From Catonia carolina (taxonomy: Eukaryota > Arthropoda > Insecta > Hemiptera > Achilidae): a DNA stretch of 64,000 nucleotides. The translations under genes were made by a program, and so were the position numbers. Each line of letters begins with the position of its first letter. Position 1 is the stretch's first letter. The DNA lies in assembly GCA_035578175.1 (NCBI GenBank), contig JAQMRL010000001.1, positions 51,607,553 through 51,671,552 of the forward strand, written 5' to 3'. This document shows positions 29,711 to 42,329 of the stretch, piece by piece. Under the pieces are notes generated by a model. The model worked only from the letters and a program-made list of their open reading frames with translations, did not search any database and was not told the DNA's origin.

Positions 29711-30139
29711 ATGTTTATGACCCTATTGCATTTCAAGAACCATTTTTATGAGCCGGTGTATGAAATAATGGCGGGAACGGACGTGCAAAACATGATTCAC
29801 TGGAATGGCCGGCGAATAAAAGAGATTTATGTCGGAGGGGAAAATGTGCAGAAGGTAATATCCCGTGCTATTTTACACACTTCCATCCATTCTGCGGGAT
29901 ATTGTACCCTGAAAGGAGTTTTGTTGAGAAATAAAGTACGTTTTGCCGTGAAAGATAGCAATTCACAAATCATATTCATGAACAAATCATCCTCAGGTAA
30001 AATACCAACTCACATCTCTCTTGTTATTTTTCTTGTTGAAGAGAAGACTGGGCGAAGGAGAGAGAAACACCCTTTCATCATTCCCTATAGTCTACATCTA
30101 TATTTATTTCCTTACAAAATCACCTTTTACCTTTTATAA
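29711..30139 (+). other. Unrecognised 142-codon open frame
   Basis: It starts with ATG and is the longest frame in the region that no TE explains. Codon composition in 29740-29990 is less AT-biased than around it (MAGTDVQNMIHWNGRRIKEI, then VGGENVQKVI). A CAG/GTAAAA sequence at 29995-30002 could be a splice donor, after which the frame becomes hydrophobic and low-complexity. I do not recognise a family. It may be a host exon, an element fragment or chance. Confidence 0.2.
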
Positions 30140-31589
30140 TAATTGTAAACGATAAATAAAATTCTTTCCAATGATATATTCGGCAATAAAATAATAACTC
30201 TCGAAACGTATAATATTATGGAGTTAAATTATGCCATAAATTTTTATTAATACTTTTAAACTCTGCGTGGACTTATTAAGTTTAAAATAAACCAACTTAA
30301 ATGAATTTATAGTATTACGTGTTGGACTGTAATTCTGTAAAAATAATTATTACACTACTTAAATAGGCTTGTGCATGTCAGAATTTTATGTCTGACTGGA
30401 TAGGTTTGTGAAGTACTTTTTCATACATCCACATGTTATTCTTAGTCAATACTTTTCTCAGTGGGTAACTTATAAAACAACACACTTGTGTGTGCCACAC
30501 GCATGTAGGAGACAACTTAAACATCCGAAGAAATTTTTCCTAATAAGACGTCAATTGAATTTGGTTATTTCTTCAGAAATCTTCTTTTTCTTATCAAGTA
30601 TTAGGAACACGGCCTATTAAACCATCCAGGTCCCACAATTATTAGTCCTCCCATCTATTCTTTGGCTTTCCCAAGCTCTGTCTCACCCTCGTATTATACT
30701 CCTCAATCACCTAGGAAATTCGGGTCGCATTCACTCCTTCAATGTGTATAAATCCAATCAGTTCCGTAAATGGTGTTTTTTCAATAAAATTGGTTGCAAG
30801 CCCCGAGACCCTTTTTGAAAGTGAGGGGTAAGGAGAAACAGGCAGGAAGCGTAACAACCATATTAGAAAAACCTGGCCCGATTAATAGCTCCCAGTAAGG
30901 GTCCCTGCCTGGGGTTGCTGGTGAAAACCAGTCAACGGTCAGGAAGAAAGAAGAGGAAGTTTCCCAGTGGCTTCTTGAGCGGATAAATTTACGAGATGAA
31001 TCCGTGAAAGAACCTCTCGGCCTATCCAGCGGCTCTTTGGTAACATTCCCACCACCAGTCTTACCCGAAATTACTTCAGTGTCTTTTTCGGGGAATCATT
31101 ATCTACTTTCAATCATCTAGAAAATAGTCGGACCGGAATTTCTTCTGGTATATTCATAAAAATAAATATGATACATTCAAAGATTATATAGGTTGTTATC
31201 AATTAATTAACAAACTTAACTGGCTTCTTTCTCCAACAATACAAAAGTTTAACCTAAAAAGTTACCTTCAGTTGACAAAAATTAAAATTAAAGATAACCT
31301 GAAATTTAATTCTAAACAAATAAAAATCTCTTTAAATATTTTTGTTAAAATATGTTTTAGTATTTAGTCTTTGTCTCTCGGAAAATGGCTTTATAGAGGC
31401 CAAAGGTATTAAGGAAAATTTTTATATGGTTAGAGACAGGAACTTGAATACAGCGTTTCTGATTACGTTCTACGAGTACTAATTTTCTACATGGTTCATG
31501 AAAGAAAACTTTTGACAGAGTTAAAGCCAATTTTCATTGATTGAGTCCCAGACTCAATCGTTAGTTTTTTTAACGAAGGAAACCGAATT
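30140..31589. other. Mostly AT-rich spacer; less AT-rich unexplained block at 30620-31080
   Basis: The block at 30620-31080 (CCAAGCTCTGTCTCACC, CCTGCCTGGGGTTGCTGG) has balanced composition like TE ends elsewhere, but no frame in either strand gives a recognisable motif. The remainder shows nothing. Confidence 0.4.
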
Positions 31590-32290
31590 TACGTGTACTC
31601 AGGTAGGTAGTGAACCTTTACTGGGGTGTGCGGAGCTCTGCCAAAGGCAGCTATCCGCCAAAACCTCTCAGTTCCTTTCTAACCTATCCCGAGTTGCCGC
31701 AGGATCACCGTTAGGCATAACTTCACAACAAGTCAGTGGTTCTTTATTAGCTGGATAACATTATCTCAGTGTGATTCCTCTTCATTCCCCCCATTTCCCC
31801 TTTTTCTGAGTAACTTCTTTCGAGACTAACGCTGCTGGGCTTTTTTCTCATCATCACCTTCTGGATGAACTCCTCAATGGCTTTCCAGCTATCCTCTTCT
31901 GCAATCATGAAATCTTCGAAATTTTTGGGAGAAATTGGTGACCCAAGTAGGGTCACTAGACTCTCCCTCTCCGGTATCCATCTCCTGCAGTCAAAAATCA
32001 CATGTTCTGCGTCGTCATCTTCCTCCTTACAACCCAGACAGTTTGCTTCATCTGATCGTCTTAACCGGTGGAGATACGCCAGAAAGCAACCATGCCTCGC
32101 CAATGCCTGCGTGAGTTAATAACCAATCTCGTCGTACTCCCTACTCAGCCATTTCTTCAAATCTGGAATCAATTTATGTGTCCATCGACCGGACACCTCT
32201 TCAACCCATCTCTCCTGCACCTTCTGAGAAGTCTGTCTCTGGCCTTTCTCTTTATCTGAGCCATTACATCGATAGTTAGTTTTATTAATT
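31590..32290 (-). pseudogene. R1-clade-like LINE ORF2 C-terminus and 3' UTR
   Basis: On the minus strand: GRWTHKLIPDLKKWLSREYDEIGY, a TAA at 32116-32118, then in the same frame LTQALARHGCFLAYLHRLRR and the zinc-like motif CLGCKEEDDDAEHVIFDC. The GRWTHRLIPD...LTQ..SGHGCF..YL pattern with a downstream C-x2-C-x8-H-x4-C is characteristic of R1-type elements. One stop in an otherwise open stretch of about 180 codons indicates moderate age. The sequence at 31590-31745 is its probable 3' UTR. 5' truncation lies near 32290. Confidence 0.8.
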
Positions 32291-33620
32291 AAATAACTAC
32301 ACATTTTCTTAAATATTTATATACATTTTTAATATGTTAAAAAGCCATTAGCAATATCTCAACTTTTTCAAAATTTTTATTCCTTATGTTTAGGCATAAA
32401 AGAAAGTCCACTCTAAAGGAAAGGAAAGGAAAGGATTCCACTCTCATGGAAGTTGTATATCTTTTTATTTTATATTATTTATTTTTTATTCTAGATAGAT
32501 CATATGGTAACTTACGTAATAACAAAAAGAAACAACTGGAGCTGACAGTAAAATACACAGGTTAGTTGGAAGATATTCAACTTTGTCAAGCGAATCAAAA
32601 ACTAATTTATAAAAATCGCTATTAAAACCCAAACAGACAAAAGAAATCAATTGTGAGGAACATACAGCACTTCAAATAGTTACAAATATATTAAAATGTA
32701 TTTACAAACTTTGTGCGGTGAACCTTACAAATTCCTTAATAATAAAAAATCCTTATATATATCTTTATTTTAATTTTGACACCGTCAGACAATTCGACCA
32801 ACCCTAAATTTTTTGGCTTCAAATCTTCTCAACAGTACTGATAACGGTTTTACAGATTAAAAAGATACAGTGTAGTAGATTTAAATTACAAATTTTCAAA
32901 TACATTGATAATAACAAGTTATAAATTGATCGTAAAGATTTATGATAATTACTATTTGTTCAATTTAATGCGAACCGATTGTAATGTTGCTGATTTGAAA
33001 AACAAATTATGTATTTACTTGTTGGCCCAATAATTATAAATTCACGAAGGAAAAAAAATATTATGAAAAATTTTCAGATCTACATGAAAATTGAGATAAT
33101 ACAATATTTTGAACAAGCATTAGCTCAAAATTTTGTAGGTATTTATTAAAACAACTCCTTTTCTTAGTCATTACATAAACGAAAGCTAAGAACTTGAATT
33201 TAAGTAGTGTATTGTTAAGTAGTAGCAAGCCCAAGTCCTACAATATTGTACACTATATCAAATTGTTTTGTATTGATCAGATTCGTTGTAATGTATGTAC
33301 ATAATATATTTATATATAGCCTAACACATCAATCAAATATCAAGTGCTACATATGGGGGCTTGACAAGATAAGAATAACAGAGTTAATCTATTTATAATG
33401 TACAACAATATTAAATACTGTACTTACATATTATATACAGTATCTTAATACTATAAGTAAACACGTTACACAATAACCTTCGCTATGTATTTTAGTTTGA
33501 CGAATACTCTATTTTGGATGCCAAACTATAGTGTGGATGTAGGACGGGTCTGCACCAGTAAAGAAAACGTAACGAAAAGTCATCGGAAGATTGAAAAATA
33601 TTTTTACAAGTTTCTTATTC
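32291..33620. other. AT-rich spacer
   Basis: No genes or strong repeats. A short AAAGG tandem run (AAAGGAAAGGAAAGG) lies at 32415-32434. Confidence 0.5.
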
Positions 33621-33624
33621 TTTT

Positions 33625-33985
33625 TTTTTCTTTACGTGCCGTCTTTTACTAGAACGTTGGGAATCATATTGGGAATAAAGACTTTCGATGCTGCAGCTCT
33701 AAAAAATCATTGGAGCTGCACTTGAACCATATTTTCAAATTTTTCAGCCAAAATATATGTCTTCAACTCTTTAGTCTATAATTTTCCCCTAAATTATTAC
33801 CTGCAGTAGTCTCTACTTCTCCCCTCTTATCACATGACCGAACAATTGAAATTTTTGTATATTTATGATCTTGTAAACTTTTTCTTCTTCTCCTCCATCT
33901 TTCTGAAAACACTCTCGTTTGTGACACGATCCATTCAGCTCAATCACAAATCCTTCAATGCGATCACATTTCAAACGCCTCCAAT
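33625..33985 (-). pseudogene. Decayed RTE (BovB-like) LINE 3' end
   Basis: Minus-strand translation in shifting frames gives KLEAFEM near 33985 and FWLKNLKIWFKCSSNDFLE near 33690. These match KLEAFELW and SWLANLRDWYGQSSAQLFR of the full-length RTE, and the end GGCACGTAAAGAAA plus an A run matches its 3' terminus. It is much more decayed than the copies at 22.8 and 26.6 kb. Confidence 0.65.
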
Positions 33986-34030
33986 TTGTGCATTATTTTA
34001 GTTAAATTAAGTCAATAAACACAGATTTTT

Positions 34031-34420
34031 ACCCATATCAGGCAGGTGGAGTGTTACATTATTTGCCCTGCTAATTCCAGGGCAACAAAAAACAGTTCTG
34101 TTTCTTATCACATGGTCAGCCAATTACATAACTGAAGCATTTAAGAATAGAAGATGTAGAGAAGTAGAGGTGTAAAAGAGGGTTAGTCAAAGTTATATCC
34201 TCTGAGAGTAATGAATTTCATTGTACTGCCAGACCCTGTGGTTCATAAAGTGAAGGGTCATTGACAGAGTGGAAAGTAGATGCTTTTCAGATGGTCTGGC
34301 ATGCTAACCATAGGCATACTTTCCCACTCAGTTAGGAACGCAATTGCAACCTCCTCGATTTACTTAGTAAACCCTCCATAGCTTCAAACCATCCATTTGG
34401 CTGATGACCTAAACACAAAT
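34031..34420 (+). repeat. SINE-like repeat, copy B
   Basis: Same landmarks as copy A: CAGGCAGGTGGAGTGTTA, CTAATTCCAGGGC, CCTCTGAGAGTAATG and CCAGACCCTGTGG, ending GGCTGATGACCTAAAC. The tail here runs into (ATT)n at 34420-34431 instead of (AAC)n. Confidence 0.7.
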
Positions 34421-34734
34421 AATTATTATTATACACCTCCAATTTTACCTGTCAAAGCAGTAGATTAGATTGGGTTTTAAAATATTACTTTGTTTTGAAA
34501 TTAAACAAAGCATATCTACCGAAATTATATAAGATTTTTAACATGTAATGTATTGACTGATGTAGTGAGAGAGAAGCAAGGATTTATTTATTAACCGCTC
34601 CCCCCTATTGATTTAATAAATGGATATTATAAACCATTGTATTTCCCATTGTTGCTAGTCCCATTTTCAAGGTTCTTTAGAGTGCTTGGAGTAAATTTTG
34701 TTTTCCCTAACCGCGTTACCAACGCTTTGTAGGA

Positions 34735-34960
34735 TAGTTCAGTGATAGGGCTGCCATCTCAGGGTGCCTGAATGCACCCTGGGTTTCATTTGGAGACCCG
34801 ACTCCTAGGTTCTTACGCTCTCGACACCTTTGGTAATCTATCCTCCTCCGCCTTGAGACCGTTGACCAGTTTTTCCATTTGATTTTTTCGAGGTTTACTC
34901 TCCTAGGCCCTTCCGTCCTCTTCACTTTTCGGAATTTCACCCTCATCCACCTTCAAGACC
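34735..34960 (-). repeat. Dispersed repeat of unknown type, copy 2
   Basis: On the minus strand this contains two tandem units beginning AACGGTCT (about 105 bp apart) and GGGTCTCCAAATGAAACCC, plus a small palindrome GGGTGCATTCAGGCACCC. It matches 1205-1375 in its central part. The RTE-like fragment at 34965 abuts its upper end. Confidence 0.5.
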
Positions 34961-34964
34961 GTTA

Positions 34965-35311
34965 AAGTTTTATAAGATGGTGTCAGTTCCAGCCTTAATA
35001 TACGGCAGTGAAGCATGGGTAATGAGGGAAGGGGAAGAAAGAAACATCCATACTGCCGAAATGAAATTCTTAAGGTCTATCAAGGGTTGCACAAGATTAG
35101 ACTGGATCAGAAATGAAGATGTAAGGCAAGAATGGAGAATCTTTCCACTCAACAAGAAAATAAAATTGTATCGCGCCCAATAGGTCGATCATTTAAATAG
35201 AATGCCAGAAAGCCGCTTGCCTGGTGGAAAGTAGAGATATTGGCAGGTCGAAGGAAGATGGGTGCCGGAACAAGCAGAAATGTCTAACCCGTGAAGAGAA
35301 GAAGAAGAAGA
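34965..35311 (+). pseudogene. RTE-like LINE (family 2), copy 2, C-terminal fragment
   Basis: It reads IYGSEAWVMREGEER, IHTAEMKFLRSIKGCTRLDW, IRNEDVRQEW and NRMPESRLPGG, then GRWVPEQA. The same order is seen in copy 1 at 9.8-10.15 kb. A TAG at 35180-35182 and another stop break the frame. The tail is (GAA)n at 35298-35311, where copy 1 has (GAC)n. It is 5'-truncated to about 350 bp. Confidence 0.75.
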
Positions 35312-37479
35312 TATTAAAGATATATTATTCTTTGGCGGGCTGTGGGCTATTAAAACGCATATACTGTATACAAAATAGCGCATGCGTACTATGAGCTCTT
35401 TTATGCAAATCCCTGGATATAATAATAGTGAACATCCTACTCGAGTTTGAGAAAATATTTACACTCGGTATTATTTTAGTCATTTATTACAAACAATAAA
35501 ACTAATAAAATGATGAACAAAGTGATTGATAATATTGCAATAAAAAATATTCGTTTCTTATCAGCTAAAGTATAGAGTAAAAGGGATTAAATTAGACCTC
35601 CTATCACCAGGCCAACATCATAAAATATTACTGTCAAAATTTATTGCTGTTACAAAACACATAAAAGTATTTTATTTATATTTTGTATTAATCCCTTAGA
35701 TTAAGAAACTACTTTTATTTTTTTCTATCGCTTGTAAATCATCCAAATACTATATCATTATAAAAATATGAATGCATCATAAACATTGCAATTAATCTGT
35801 TATACTAAATACATCAATATATTTTTTTTATTATAGAAAGTCGTTGTTAAATTTTAACTACTACTGCTTTATTTAGCAAACCACTTGATAAACTGCCACA
35901 AAGAAACTACGATATCTCTTCAATTTCGTAACGTTTCATATCATAAAAACCTCCTAGAAATCGCTGTTGTAAGTGTTTTATTTTCAAGCAAGATATACAA
36001 AAAATTATTTTTTTTTATTGCTAAGGAAAATATTTTATAATCTTCTTATTTTTGGAGCAATGAGTCAATATTTCAGCAATATTTATCATGAGAGACATAA
36101 CTGCCTCGGAATTAACCCAAAATACTCTTTACAGTGCCAAGAAATGTAGATATAATAGTAATTAATTTGCAAAAACTACATACAACAATTTTATGAGTGG
36201 AAATTTCGAAAAAATTGTTTTTACCTGTCTTCGAGTTTCACTGTTTTCTAGTAAGTTAATGACGAGATAATTGTTGTGACTAAACGAATTATAATTTTTT
36301 CTGATACCTTGCGCAATTTTTATTATTCCTTTGTATGACACTGGTATGTTGGTGTCTCTCGGTATGCGATATTAGGCTATTTGTAATGTGCCACAATGCA
36401 GTTGTAATTACACGAGAAATTTTGACTTAAATTGTTGACTGATTTTGATATTAAAATTGCAAGCCATGGCCTACAGTTTATTACTTAAACTCATACTGGT
36501 TGAATATGGGTTTGCTGATTAAGAGTTTGTTACATAGTGGTAATGTCGATGTTTTGCCGATTAGCCAATAAAATATTTTAAACTGTAAGTCTAAGTGTTT
36601 CCGTTTATTATGATGTATGTCTTCCAGCTCAGGTGTCAGTCAAAATAAATTCCAAGCTATTTAGCCAAATTTGATTGTAAATACCCAAAATAAACAAAAA
36701 TATTGAAAAAAAATTTAAAATTGAATTTAACTTATCCAACTACTTATGGAAAAGATAAAATGAGTTGTTGTTCCCCTGCAAATTCCGAATAAAATTTTAT
36801 TTTTATTTTCGGTTTGCTAAAAACAAAATATTGAAGTGTAAATTATGAGTTATCACAAAAATTATTCGATAATACAACAAATCCAATAAAGGTATTAATT
36901 TATAAAAATCATTAAATAAAGTCACATAAGCTGCTTTGAATATTAGCAAGGAATTTTTAATCTTCTCTTGAGTATATTTTAGAGGCAAATCAAAACACTT
37001 CGGGAGGGGACAGATGTCCCCCTCTTCTTCACGCTAAATACTCCCTGCAATTTAATTTTTTAAACTACGAATTTAGTAAGAAACATCGTTGAATAAAGTG
37101 AACAGATATTGGGATTTATAAACATTTGGATACGATTTCATTCTAACACAATCTTCAATTTTTATAATTTGGAAATTCTACATTTATTATTTTATTGATA
37201 AGAAGATGATTAGCCGATTAGACGATTAATAAACTAAAAATATATAGGCTATATTAAATTGGTATTGAGTTAGTGGACCGGCGTGAACTAAAATTTGCCT
37301 GACTGTTATTGAACGGATTTTTATAACCGTTGTGTGAACAGAATATCTCAAGAACGGAAAATCGTACGAACTTGAAACTTAAGTTAGATACAACTACCGA
37401 ACCCGACATGAACATTTTCATTAAAATCGGTCAACCATAATTAGTAGTTAATGTACTTACTAAACTGTTAACTAAATGT
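35312..37479. other. AT-rich spacer
   Basis: No genes recognised. At 37330-37400 a stretch (GTGTGAACAGAATATCTCAA, GAACTTGAAACTTAAG) recurs in diverged form at 38868-38940, so an old dispersed repeat is likely. The rest shows nothing. Confidence 0.45.
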
Positions 37480-37610
37480 TAATGTACTAAACTGCGTCAC
37501 AGGTGACGCAGTTTAAAAAGAAGGTTAGTGAAATTATTATATTAATTCATTATATGAAATAGAAATAATTTCAAACTGCAGGATGCATTATAAAAATTTA
37601 TTTTTAATGT
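37480..37610 (+). repeat. Palindromic repeat family, partial copy 1
   Basis: It contains a perfect hairpin (AAACTGCGTCAC and its complement around AG at about 37492-37517), then TTAAAAAGAAGGTTAGTGAA and CTGCAGGATGCATTATAAA. The same sequence occurs reverse-complemented at 63715-63820, and the last module also at 40960-40985. Confidence 0.7.
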
Positions 37611-38721
37611 ACTTAGTCTGCATTTTATGACAAAAGCATATAATCAGATTTACAGGAAATTAAAAGATCTACAACTTTTATTTAGAGAATTTTTTTTAAA
37701 GACCTTAGTTTAGCGTGAAAGAGTGATTTTCCGTATTTTTAAGCCAAACTTGATTTTCATTTTGCATCATTCACTCATAATTAAAATAAGAAGTTTTTTG
37801 AGGTTAGTTTTTTTGTCTATTTTTAATGTTTTATTACTAATGTTTGGTTATATTGATCATTATTTGCATTGGTAAGAGAAAGTCGTGTGAGTGTTTAACA
37901 CCAATTTTTTTTTTTTTTTACCGATCTGTCCGATATGTTCTAAAAAAGTTGTAGGCTCTTTAAAAACTATAAATATTTTTTGTAGACACTAATAAAGTAA
38001 CGAGACGAAGTTCAAGTAATTTGTTTTTGTGTTAACACAAATTCACAATCAGTAATTTAGTTTTTACAACGAGTATTCATTGAAATTACAGCTCAACAAT
38101 TATATCAATAATTTACTAGGAAAGTTAACATAATTTTTTACTACTTTGACATAAATTATTTATCTTTAAGTGATAAAAAAATTCTCTAATTGTTTACTTC
38201 GAAGTTTACTTGACAATAATAGACAATAATTGACAATAATTTACTTGACAATATAGTAATTATAGAATGATTTATATATGTTTTGAAGAAATTTTAATGT
38301 TGATCATTCCCGCTTAATATACCTTTTTCTAAGAATTTGTTTGAGAAAAAATTTAGAAACAAAAGTAATTCTGTTCTGTTTTGTATTATTTTAAGAACTT
38401 TCAATTGTAAAAATAACGACTCTCATACTCGGTACTTATCTTTAAAACTGTTTTTTTGTGATGACTGCTGATGATTTAGTCGATTTGTCTTTACTTAATT
38501 TTACATTTTGTAACCATAAATTTTACTTTCATGAGAGCAATATTTTATAAAAATAATTAATATGATGTTAATATCTAATGATACTGTTGAACTGAAGAAA
38601 ATACGCCGGTGATTCAGCCAAAAGAAATTCAGCAACAGGAATTTGTACTTTTGAATGATACACACAACAATCGTTCTCTTTGCGAACCTTCATTTTACCT
38701 TTTTACTTTCTCTTGCCCTAT

Positions 38722-38860
38722 ATGAATGTAGGCCTATAGGGAAGGAAAATATTATTATTTCATATTGATTTTTCGAAATCGAGTTTACACCGGAAATAGA
38801 CAATTTTAGAGCCCCTGAACCCAAAAACATGGTTTTAGCGTTTGGTGTGTGTGTGTGCGC
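38722..38860 (+). repeat. Direct repeat unit, copy 1
   Basis: The unit from TATGAATGTAGGCC through GGTTTTAGCGTTTGGTGTG is repeated at 39838-39970 with modest divergence. Both copies run into GT-rich sequence at the right end. A SINE-like copy (39428-39837) abuts the second unit. Confidence 0.7.
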
Positions 38861-38876
38861 GCGCGCGCGTGTGTGT
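38843..38876. repeat. (GT)n/(GC)n microsatellite
   Basis: A run of GT, then GC, then GT dinucleotides, at the right edge of the repeat unit. Confidence 0.95.
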
Positions 38877-39427
38877 GAACAAAATATTTCAAAAAAACCG
38901 AATATTGTATAAAGGTAAAACTTTGAAACATAAGTAAGGTACCACTAAGGGACACGACACGAACTAAATTAAATTAAAATTAAACTGCATAGATTAAATT
39001 TATCACAGAATGTTATTAAAAACTTAAGACCTAACCTAAACTTTACTATAAAAAAATATAGCCGTTAACAATAATTAATTAATTAGTCAACTCTTACTTA
39101 CAAAACCGTTTACTCCGATTCTGTAATACGAAAATCTGCTAACAATCGCACCGCGTTTCAAAAAACTATAAAACTTGTTTTTACTACAACACTATACTAA
39201 TATTGTTTATACAATTAACACTATATTAACCTCGTTTCAAATCCAAGTTACTATTTAACTGAATCAATGGAGATTTCCGCTCTTTATCATACCGATTATA
39301 GAATTTCGAGAATAGTAGATGACAACTGAGGATCAACACAGAAGAATAAAAGAACGTCCTACTTCCCTTCCTAAATCTTTCTTCTTACACTTTGCTAGAA
39401 AAATTAAAAAATTAATAGAAAGAATTT

Positions 39428-39837
39428 CCCGTAACTGGCATATGGAGTGTTAAATTATTGCACTCGAGCTGCTAGTTCCAGGGCTACAAAGAATAATTCT
39501 ATTTTTATCACATGGTAAGCTAATTATATGACTGAAGTACTTAAGAACAGAAGAGGTAGAGGTGTAAAAGACACTGGTCAGAGTTATCTCCTCTGAGAGT
39601 AATGAATTTCACTATACAGCCAGACCCTGTGGTGCATGAAGTGAAGGTATCATTTGCTAGGTGGAAAGTAGATGCTTTTCAGAGGCCTGGCATGCTGATA
39701 AGCGTTTTTTCCACTCAGGGAGAGACATGATAAACCACCTCACTCCTCGTTTTACTTAGCATCTACTTCAGGTCAAAATTAAGCCTCGAGAGGTTCAAGC
39801 CAGCCTTTCGGCTGATGACTTAAACAACAACAACAAC
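39428..39837 (+). repeat. SINE-like repeat, copy C
   Basis: Landmarks as in copy A, ending GGCTGATGACTTAAACAACA with five AAC units. It carries about 25 extra bases (TTCAGGTCAAAATTAAGCC) before the final segment, relative to the other copies. Confidence 0.7.
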
Positions 39838-39970
39838 ATGAATGTATAGGGAGGGAAAATAGTAGGCTATTATTTCATGTCGATTTTTCTAAATCGAGTT
39901 TTCACCTTAAATACACATTTATAGGCCCCCTGAACCCGAAAACATGGTTTTAGCGCTTGGTGTGTGTGTA
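39838..39970 (+). repeat. Direct repeat unit, copy 2
   Basis: Second copy of the 38722-38860 unit, from ATGAATGTATAGGGAGGG to GCGCTTGGTGTGTGTG. Divergence from the first copy is mainly substitutions. Confidence 0.7.
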
Positions 39971-40639
39971 TATTATATACTTATTACCTAGTAGTTTTTA
40001 TAGTTGGCATGAATTCTTCAGTCTTTCATAAAAAAAACAGTGTAGGCCTAATAACGTATTCTTAAAGTATTTTCACTCGGTGTACTTAACGGTCGTCATA
40101 AAAATTAATTTGTTTTTGTGGGACATAATATATTATTCAATTATGAAACATTCGATTTAATAAAAATTAAATCCTTATAGTATATATTTATGTTATATAA
40201 GAGTATAACAGTAATACAAAGAAATACTTATGATTAATTTATTACTTAATTATATACTTCAGTAAAAAAAAACATGGCTCAGTAAGTCATAAAAAACAGG
40301 TTATGTCAATTCAATAAATTTAATACCGTAATAAACATAATCCTGTACGAATTCAACGAGACGAAAATCATTCCACATTAATACCATACAATGTAAGATT
40401 CATCGATAAATTTCACTGTTTATAATGTAGATTATATAAAAGAGGATGCTCAATATAAAATTATGTTGAGGAAAGCAGGAAATATGTTTATCTTCTACTA
40501 GTGGATCCTTGTTGCACTGATAGGTAGATTCCTGTCATAAAAACATCATAAAAATTTTTAATTTTTCACTGATCTGTTACGGCTGCTATATTACTTGTTT
40601 TTTTATTTCAACTCATTTTTTATAATCCTACTTTCTAAT

Positions 40640-40990
40640 GACATGTTCGGTAGATCCTACACAATCAGAGTACACAAAATTGAAATTAACCTTTTTAAAA
40701 ATGTATTAAAATTTTCTGAAGATGTTTACATTCAGTCATTCGTACTAAATGGCATTTGTTGATGACAAGAAGATGTATTACCAGTCATTCTTATAAAACG
40801 TTTAATTTCAATTTTATGTACTCTGATGATGGTAGATCCACCAAAACATATCAGTAGAAAGAAGGATTACACAAGAAAGTTAAAAGAAAAAAACAAGTGA
40901 TATAGCAGTTATAATCGATCTATGAAAAATTTAATATTTTTATATTAGGATTGAAGATAAGCTGCAGGATGCATTATAAAGATTTATCGA
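40640..40990. repeat. Palindromic repeat family, copy 2 (hammerhead-like motifs)
   Basis: Two inverted arms each carry TCAGAGTAC or its complement next to AAAATTGAAATTAA (left 40647-40695, right about 40800-40842). The right arm reads CTGATGA, one T, GGTAGATCCACC, then AAAAC. The CTGCAGGATGCATTATAAA module follows at 40960. The arrangement matches 63700-64000 in reverse. It is non-coding; possibly the terminal repeat of a Penelope-like or retrozyme-type element (inference). Confidence 0.55.
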
Positions 40991-41219
40991 TAGGTAGAAA
41001 TTTTAGTAAACAAAAACCTTTAACTATGGGAAGTACAGAATATTCGTTCATATTTTAAAGGCTTTGGGTTGTCGCTGGAGCCATAAGTTCCTTTCATCAA
41101 CCATTTTTTCAGTATCTACAATTACTGTATCCATACTTTCGACAACCTGTCTAAGTTCTGGTTTCTTAGCCTTCTCTTTCTTCTCATAACAAGCATTTTC
41201 CCATCAAATTTATTCACAA

Positions 41220-42329
41220 TTATTTCATTGTGAGTATAGTGCAGTACATAAATAAAAAATGATTTATAGAAAACAATGATTTTGTTGATGATACTGAAAA
41301 TACAAAATTGAAAATATTTTTATTTTGGAGCGTTGATTCTACAGTTGCGCATGACTTCTGCTTTCTATTTTCAACCACCAAAAGAGCACTCTTATAAGGC
41401 GAAGATGTAATGAGAGCTGCCTTAGAGGGTTTGGGTCCCTTGTTAGTAACTCTCCTTTTCGGTTTAGGCACAGGAAGATGTCTTTTAGGGACACATTATG
41501 CGTGGGGACGTTTTTTGTTATCTTTAGCGTTAACCCGAAGGCCCGGCTAAAGTTAAATCTTTATCGGGGAATTCGCATCGCACTATTTGCGCATTCTCCA
41601 AATCTGATGAGTTTAAAATATTGTTATGACTAACACCCTCTAAGTTTTGTCTAACTTTTTCCCGTTGTTGTTCCAACTTCAGTGTCACCAAATTCAGTTC
41701 GTCTTCAGATGATGGTGGAAAGTTGAACGTCTAAAAAAACTTCTGTTGCAGGGAAATATTCCTGTGACTTGAAAATTGTTTGGCAATACAAGTAAGCTCT
41801 CCCATTAGTTCGAAAATGTCATACGGCCCGACAGGCCTTTCACAATGACGCAACAATTTTCAAATATTCTCAGAGTAATGGTGCTTCAGACGGCCCAGAA
41901 TAGTCTTGTCCAGAGGTTGCAACTTGTGTGAGGTGTGTGGAGGAAGACTTACGATAGAAATAAAATTTTCCCTCTTCAGTGAATGGATTTGAATTCCATT
42001 TTTTTCACATAGCTGTTAAGCTACGCTATGTTCATCTTGCCTTGTAAGGCCGTGAAATTTACTCTCCATAATAAGTAAATATTGTACTTGTTGTTCTCCA
42101 TATTTTCGCCCATTATAGGTTTTCGGCCTATTCTTTTTACTGCAGCTACTTCGGGTGGTTTATCAAGTCGAGCAAGTCTTTGAAGAGTAGGTCAGGAAAC
42201 AAAATGTAGCCGACGCTTTCTTCAGGCCCATTTCTTTTTCCTTATGGCTTGTATTGCCTTCGCCATATTTTCTTCATCCCATAATTTTCTTTTAGTCTTC
42301 TCTTTATGATCTAACATTTTTCTTGGCAT
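41220..42329 (-). pseudogene. Second pogo/jerky-like transposase, internally deleted
   Basis: The minus-strand ATG at 42329 starts MPRKMLDHKEKTKRKLWDEE and NMAKAIQAIRKKK, then TLQRLARLDKPPEVAAVKRI, the Psq-type N-terminus of pogo-class transposases. The middle of the DDE domain is missing: the sequence passes from KKMEFKSIHSL to VSLPPHTSHKLQPLDKTILG, which holds the third catalytic Asp, and YDIFELMGELT follows. A Lys/Arg-rich C-terminus (KRRVTNKGPKPSKAALI) ends near 41220. The first two catalytic Asp are absent, and several stops and shifts are present. It belongs to a different family from the element at 13872-15838. Confidence 0.75.
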
